From contig NZ_JAPENW010000001.1 in the NCBI RefSeq assembly GCF_026341855.1, forward strand, positions 558,001 through 622,000: DNA of 64,000 bases. Reading direction: 5' to 3'. The notes beneath the pieces were generated by a model. The model was not told the DNA's origin, ran no database searches, and saw only the letters and a list, made by a program, of their open reading frames with translations. The position numbers were made by a program, and so were the translations under genes. Source of the DNA: Streptomyces sp. NBC_00568 (GTDB lineage: Bacteria > Actinomycetota > Actinomycetes > Streptomycetales > Streptomycetaceae). Positions 60,023 to 64,000 of this stretch are shown here, piece by piece (position 1 is the first letter of the stretch; each line of letters starts with the position of its first letter).

Positions 60023-61468
60023 ATGCGACATCTCATCGCCCGCCTGCTGACCGCGGTCCTCGCCACGCTGGCCCTGCTGGCCACCGGCACGCCCGCCCAG
60101 GCGGCGGCCCCGGCCTCCCCCGCGGTGACCTTCACCAACCCGGTGGCCGAACAGCGGGCCGACCCCCACATCTTCAAACACACCGACGGTTACTACTACT
60201 TCACCGCGACGGTCCCGACGTACGACAAGATCGTGCTGCGCCGGGCCACCACCCTCCAAGGGCTCGCCACCGCTCCGGAGACCACCATCTGGACCAAGCA
60301 CGCGAGCGGTGTGATGGGCGCGCACATCTGGGCACCGGAGATCCACTTCATCGACGGCAAGTGGTACGTCTACTTCGCGGCCGGGTCGACCAGCGACGTG
60401 TGGGCGATCCGGATGTACGTCCTGGAGAGCTCCGCCGCGAACCCGCTGACCGGCGGCTGGACGGAGAAGGGACAGATCGCCACCCCGGTCTCCTCCTTCT
60501 CCCTCGACGCGACCACCTTCGTCGTGGGCGGGGTCCGCTATCTCGCCTGGGCGCAGCGCAATCCGGCCGAGGACAACAACACCAGCCTGTTCATCGCCAG
60601 GCTGGCCAACCCCTGGACCATCAGCGGGACTCCAGTGGAGATCTCGCAGCCCACGCTGTCCTGGGAGACCGTCGGGTACAAGGTCAACGAGGGCCCCGCT
60701 GTCATCCAGCACGGCGGCAAGGTGTTCCTGACCTACTCGGCCAGCGCCACCGACGCCAACTACTGCCTGGGCATGCTGACCGCGTCCTCCTCCGCCGATC
60801 TGCTCAACGCCGGTTCCTGGACGAAGGGTTCGCAGCCGGTGTTCCGGAGCAGTGCCGCGACCTCGCAGTACGGTCCCGGCCACAACTCGTTCACCGTCTC
60901 CGAGGACGGCAGGTCGGACGTCGTCGTCTACCACGACCGCAACTACAAGGACATCAGCGGCGACCCGCTCAACGACCCCAACCGCCGCACCCGCCTGCAG
61001 AAGATCTACTGGAACGCCGACGGCACCCCCGCCTTCGGCATCCCGGTCGCGGACGGCGTCTCCCCGATCCGCCTCTCCTCGTACAACTTCCCGGACCGGT
61101 ACGTCCGTCACTGGGAGTTCCGCGCGAAGATCGAGGCGAACGTCACCAGTCTCGCCGACTCGCAGTTCCGTGTCGTGACCGGCCTCGCGGGCACCGGCAC
61201 CGTCTCGCTCGAGTCGGCGAACTACCCCGGCTACTACCTCCGTCACAAGAACTTCGAGGTGTGGGTGGAGAAGGACGACGGCACCACCGCATTCAAGAGC
61301 GACGCCACCTTCCACCGGCGGTCCGGCCTCGCCGACACCGCCTCCGGCGTCTCGTTCGAGTCGTACAACTACCCGGGCCGGTACGTCCGTCACTACGACT
61401 ACCTGCTCCATGTGCAGCCCGCCGACACGACGGCGGCCAAGGCGGACGCGACGTTCTACACCGAGTAG
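60023..61468 (+). CDS. Secreted GH43 exo-arabinofuranosidase with CBM42
   Basis: 481 residues. Signal peptide (LLTAVLATLALLATGTPAQA), GH43 domain with catalytic Asp in EQRADPHIFKHTDGYYYF, Asp in FSLDATTFV and Glu in KVNEGPAVIQHG. The C-terminal 140 residues form a CBM42 (AbfB) domain with three repeats centred on YNFPDRYVRH, ANYPGYYLRH and YNYPGRYVRH, which bind arabinose side chains. The same architecture is known from exo-1,5-alpha-arabinofuranosidase of Streptomyces. It is coupled to the CBM13 partner, so the two enzymes likely share a substrate. Confidence 0.9.
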   Translation: MRHLIARLLTAVLATLALLATGTPAQAAAPASPAVTFTNPVAEQRADPHIFKHTDGYYYFTATVPTYDKIVLRRATTLQGLATAPETTIWTKHASGVMGAHIWAPEIHFIDGKWYVYFAAGSTSDVWAIRMYVLESSAANPLTGGWTEKGQIATPVSSFSLDATTFVVGGVRYLAWAQRNPAEDNNTSLFIARLANPWTISGTPVEISQPTLSWETVGYKVNEGPAVIQHGGKVFLTYSASATDANYCLGMLTASSSADLLNAGSWTKGSQPVFRSSAATSQYGPGHNSFTVSEDGRSDVVVYHDRNYKDISGDPLNDPNRRTRLQKIYWNADGTPAFGIPVADGVSPIRLSSYNFPDRYVRHWEFRAKIEANVTSLADSQFRVVTGLAGTGTVSLESANYPGYYLRHKNFEVWVEKDDGTTAFKSDATFHRRSGLADTASGVSFESYNYPGRYVRHYDYLLHVQPADTTAAKADATFYTE

Positions 61469-61489
61469 ACCGGACGCCAGGGGCGGATG

Positions 61490-61533
61490 CCGGGCGACCG
61501 GCGGTGCGGGGCCCCGCACCGCCGGTCGCCCGG
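61490..61533. terminator. Perfect 44-bp palindromic terminator
   Basis: Two arms of 22 bases (61490-61511 and 61512-61533) with no loop in the sequence; in RNA the central GGGGCCCC would open to form the loop. It lies between the convergent GH43 and P450 genes and probably stops both. Confidence 0.85.
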
Positions 61534-61574
61534 TATCGAGGGCGCGCGCGGCGGCCCCGGTCTCCGACGGGTGA

Positions 61575-62819
61575 TCAGCTCCAGCGGACGGGCAGGGTCC
61601 GATAGCCGTGCCCGATGAATGACTCGGCGAGGCGCGCCGGCCCCCGCGACACGTCCGCGCTCAGGGTGGGGAAGCGCTCGAAGAGAGCCGGGAGGGCGAT
61701 CGAGGCCTCCAGCCGGGCCAGTGGGGCGCCGACGCAGTAGTGGATACCGTGGCCGAAGGCGAGGTGCTCCTTGTCGACGCGGGTGATGTCGAAGCGGGCC
61801 GCGCTCTCGCCGTGCCGCAGCGGGTCACGGCCGGCCGCCGCGTAGGTCGCCAGGATCGCGTCACCGCGCGGAATCAGGGTGCCGTCGGGGAGCTTGATGT
61901 CCTCGACGGCGTAGCGCAGTGGGAGGTTGGCGATCGAGGGGGCCCAGCGCAGGGTCTCCTCGATGACCTCGGTCCAGGGGATCTCACCCGACAACACGCG
62001 GGCGAGCTGGTCGGGGTGGGCGAGCAGGGCGTGGACCGCGTTGCCGATGAGGTTCACGGTCGTCTCGTGGCCCGCGCCGATGACGAGCAGGAGCGTGTCG
62101 ATCAACTCCGCCTCGGTGAGCTGGGATCCCTCCTCGTCACGGGCGGCGATGAGCGCCGTCGTCATGTCGTCGCCCGGGCGCTCCCGCTTCGACTCGACGA
62201 GCCGGTCCAGCAGTTCGTGGATCTCCCGGTACGTGGCCATGGCCTGCTCGGGGCCGAGGGTGGTGTCCATGTTCGCCTCGATGAGACGCGCGATGTCGGC
62301 GCGCCCCTCCTCCGGCAGGCCGAACAATTCGCAGATCACCCGCATCGGGAGCGGGTGCGCGTAGGCGGAACGGAGGTCGGCCCGTTCGCCCGGGGCCTCG
62401 GCCATGCGGTCGAGGAGATCGGCGGCGATCTCCTCGATACGGGGCTCCAGCGCGTCGGTGCGCCGCTTCGTGAACGCGGGGGAGACGAGCTTGCGCAGCC
62501 TGCGGTGGTTGGCGCCGTACGCGGTGAACATGTTGGTGACGCCGACCCAGAGACTGACCCAGCTCTCGCGGTACGTGCCGTCGATCCACGCGGGCCAGTG
62601 CTGGTTGGGGTCCTTGGAGACCCGGTCGTCGGCGAGGAGCTGCTTGAGCGTCTCGTACCGGGTCGGGAACCAGGCCGGTATCCCGCTCGGGAGTTCGACG
62701 AGAGCGGCGGCGGGGGCGCCTCCCTGGTCCCGTGGGGTGCGGTGGAGGCCGCGTAACCGCTCGGCCTCCCCGTGAATGTCGGCGCCGGTGGGGTCGATGA
62801 CGAAAGGCTGCTCCGGCAC
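61575..62819 (-). CDS. Cytochrome P450, CYP107-like
   Basis: 414 residues. The haem-cysteine signature is FGHGIHYCVGAPLARLEASI (Cys about 362), the I-helix oxygen motif is VIGAGHETT, and the ExxR motif is EETLRW; the N-terminal layout and length fit bacterial class I P450s. These need separate ferredoxin and reductase partners, none of which is adjacent. Substrate unknown; no biosynthetic genes nearby. Confidence 0.92.
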   Translation of the reverse strand: MPEQPFVIDPTGADIHGEAERLRGLHRTPRDQGGAPAAALVELPSGIPAWFPTRYETLKQLLADDRVSKDPNQHWPAWIDGTYRESWVSLWVGVTNMFTAYGANHRRLRKLVSPAFTKRRTDALEPRIEEIAADLLDRMAEAPGERADLRSAYAHPLPMRVICELFGLPEEGRADIARLIEANMDTTLGPEQAMATYREIHELLDRLVESKRERPGDDMTTALIAARDEEGSQLTEAELIDTLLLVIGAGHETTVNLIGNAVHALLAHPDQLARVLSGEIPWTEVIEETLRWAPSIANLPLRYAVEDIKLPDGTLIPRGDAILATYAAAGRDPLRHGESAARFDITRVDKEHLAFGHGIHYCVGAPLARLEASIALPALFERFPTLSADVSRGPARLAESFIGHGYRTLPVRWS

Positions 62820-63239
62820 GTGGGCTCCTGTCGCGGGTGGGTCACCAGTCGAGGTGCGGCGTCTCGCGCAAACGGTCGATCACGGTCCGCCGCATCGTAA
62901 CCCGGCTCCCTCCGAGGTGCGGAACAGGGAGAGGACGCCTCAACACCCGTACAGATATAGAGAGTTGCTGACGACCCGGCAGGCCGGAGCTCGGGTGGGA
63001 AAGCCCGGCCCCGCCGGGCACGAAGACTGCCCGGCCCGGGCGCCAGGACTGCCCGACGGGCCTCGGACAGACGCCGACCGCGTCAGAACACGACCGTCCG
63101 GCCCTCGCGTCGAGCCTGCCGGGCGGTGCGGGAGACGCCGTGCGCCTTCAGGCCGTCGGCGCCCATCAGGGAGATCCGGCCGCCGCTGTCGCCCTGTTCA
63201 CCTTCCGCGCGACGGCCCTCGAGCGCCTACGATCCTGCC
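62820..63239. other. Intergenic region, no supported gene
   Basis: 420 bases upstream of the divergent P450 and SRPBCC genes. It must contain both promoters, but I see no clear boxes or repeats. GC-rich plus-strand frames here lack ribosome-binding sites. Confidence 0.5.
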
Positions 63240-63698
63240 GTGGTCCTCTTCGTCCTGGAACGCGTGTCCCCGCTCCCCGTCGCCGAGAGCTGGCGGCGCC
63301 TGACCGACTGGCCCCGGCACGCGGACGTCGTCCCGCTGACCCGGGTCACCGTGCGCACGCCTCCGCCGACGCGGGAGGGCACGGTCTTCGTGGCCCGGTC
63401 GGGGCTCGGGGCCCTCGCGTTCGACGACCCGATGGAGGTCGTCTCGTGGCGTCCGCCGGGCGACGGGAGCCCGGGAACGTGCCGGCTGGTCAAGCGCGGC
63501 ACGTTCGTCACGGGCTGGGCCGAGTTCGAGGTGCACCCGGCGGAGGGCGGCGGTTCACGGGCGGTCTGGCGGGAGGACCTGAGCGTGCGCGGGCTGCCCG
63601 GGTTCGCCGACCGGCCGCTGGGGTGGTCGGCCCGGTGGATGTTCGGGCGGGCGATGGACGGGTTGCTCGGGCGGGGTGAGGACACCGGGCGGGGGTGA
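63240..63698 (+). CDS. SRPBCC-family (START-like) ligand-binding protein
   Basis: 152 residues from GTG 63240. It has the polyketide-cyclase/SRPBCC layout: FVLERVSPLPVAESWRRLTDWPRHADVVP opening, the mid-strand EVVSWRPPG and CRLVKRGTFVTGWAEFEV, and the C-terminal helix PLGWSARWMFGRAMDGLLGR. These small proteins have a deep hydrophobic pocket; ligand unknown. No operon partner is seen. Confidence 0.75.
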   Translation: MVLFVLERVSPLPVAESWRRLTDWPRHADVVPLTRVTVRTPPPTREGTVFVARSGLGALAFDDPMEVVSWRPPGDGSPGTCRLVKRGTFVTGWAEFEVHPAEGGGSRAVWREDLSVRGLPGFADRPLGWSARWMFGRAMDGLLGRGEDTGRG

Positions 63699-63738
63699 GG
63701 GGGCCGGCAAGCCGGCGCTCACGCCCCACCCGCATCCG

Positions 63739-64000
63739 TCAATCCCCCCGCAGAATCGGCGGATTGGCGAGCCGGACCAGTTCCAGCGCCTGTTCCGGGA
63801 ACCAGTCACCCGCGGCGGGGTCGACCGTGCCGCGCTCCGGGTCCTCGGGGCCCGGCGTTCCGCGCAGGCAGAGCCCGTCCGACTCGCCGGGTGTCTTGAT
63901 CCACAGCCGGGCGTCCTGGAGCGGGTCGCCGGTGCGCAGAGTGGGGCGGGCGCCGAGACCGCGGTTCGGCGGGTTGCACCAGTCCTGCGGGTCGGTGTAC
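63739..64000 (-). CDS. Glycoside hydrolase family 6 (cellulase), C-terminal part, cut by window edge
   Basis: Reading in from base 63999 on the minus strand gives 86 residues to the stop at 63739-63741: it starts YTDPQDWCNPPNRGLGARPT, then DARLWIKTPGESDG, and ends with LELVRLANPPILRGD. The WCNPPNRGLG and LWIKTPGESDG blocks are typical of the C-terminal end of GH6 cellobiohydrolases/endoglucanases. The catalytic aspartates lie outside the window, and the protein has no C-terminal cellulose-binding module. Confidence 0.8.
   Translation of the reverse strand, partial: YTDPQDWCNPPNRGLGARPTLRTGDPLQDARLWIKTPGESDGLCLRGTPGPEDPERGTVDPAAGDWFPEQALELVRLANPPILRGD

Noticed and set aside
58021..60183. Long minus-strand frame through the minisatellite and the first GH43 gene
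   Set aside because: It is antisense to a clear GH43 enzyme, and the rest encodes repeats only because the units lack stops.

Overview
This window is high-GC actinobacterial chromosome, almost certainly Streptomyces. The signs are GC-biased third positions, many GTG starts, four-base start/stop overlaps, Tat/Sec-exported polysaccharidases, a LAL-type LuxR regulator, an encapsulin, a CYP107-like P450 and several HxlR regulators. I see no rRNA, tRNA, CRISPR array, insertion sequence or prophage.

Layout. 0-7 kb: the 3' end of malate synthase, a HipA-family kinase coupled to a SelW-like redox protein, two divergent IucA/IucC (NIS) siderophore synthetases, and a coupled pair of exported, membrane-anchored proteins, the first with a VWA domain. 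7-14 kb: an HxlR regulator divergent from an alanine-type aminotransferase, a histidine phosphatase, a hot-dog thioesterase behind a hexanucleotide repeat, a second HxlR/MFS pair and a TMEM175-type channel. 14-15 kb: a GH46 chitosanase with a perfect palindrome upstream. 15-29 kb is the metabolic core: NCS2 xanthine/uric acid permease, guanine/8-oxoguanine deaminase-type amidohydrolase, urate oxidase, 5-hydroxyisourate hydrolase, OHCU decarboxylase, an HTH protein with a thiamine-binding-fold partner, hydroxypyruvate isomerase, tartronate semialdehyde reductase, catalase, an alpha/beta hydrolase and glyoxylate carboligase. 29-38 kb: a zinc-ribbon protein with a degenerate Mrr-like domain, two coupled AMP-forming acyl-CoA synthetases, GAF-LuxR and LAL regulators, and a secreted trypsin. 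38-50 kb: an AlkZ-like protein, CorA, FdhF/YdeP oxidoreductase behind a 25-residue bL37-like ribosomal protein, a Gre-domain protein, a ClpC-like unfoldase, and an encapsulin with its DyP peroxidase cargo. 50-58 kb: membrane and thioesterase genes, an HxlR regulator, a diacylglycerol-kinase-like protein, and a two-component system divergent from a ferric-reductase / FMN-binding / ApbE operon. 58-64 kb: a minisatellite, two GH43 arabinan enzymes (CBM13 and CBM42), a P450, an SRPBCC protein and the 3' end of a GH6 cellulase.

How the core works together. Purines are imported and deaminated, and urate is converted to S-allantoin by three enzymes in one operon. Urate oxidase releases H2O2, and the nearby catalase gene shares with that operon a 15-bp palindrome overlapping the same part of a TTGACG -35 box. 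The ring-opening enzymes (allantoinase, allantoicase) are not in the window. The glyoxylate they would release is handled by malate synthase at the left edge and by Gcl, GlxR and Hyi. The hyi and gcl promoters, 7.5 kb apart, carry the same two-site operator: an identical 15-bp palindrome plus a diverged copy exactly 21 bp upstream. So two separate regulatory circuits, one on the urate/peroxide step and one on glyoxylate, can be read from the DNA.

Other leads are the encapsulin gene's ribosome-binding site lying inside the codons of the DyP cargo tag, an 11-bp-period direct repeat upstream of the flavinylated electron-transfer operon, and a zinc-ribbon protein whose Mrr-like fold has lost its nuclease residues.
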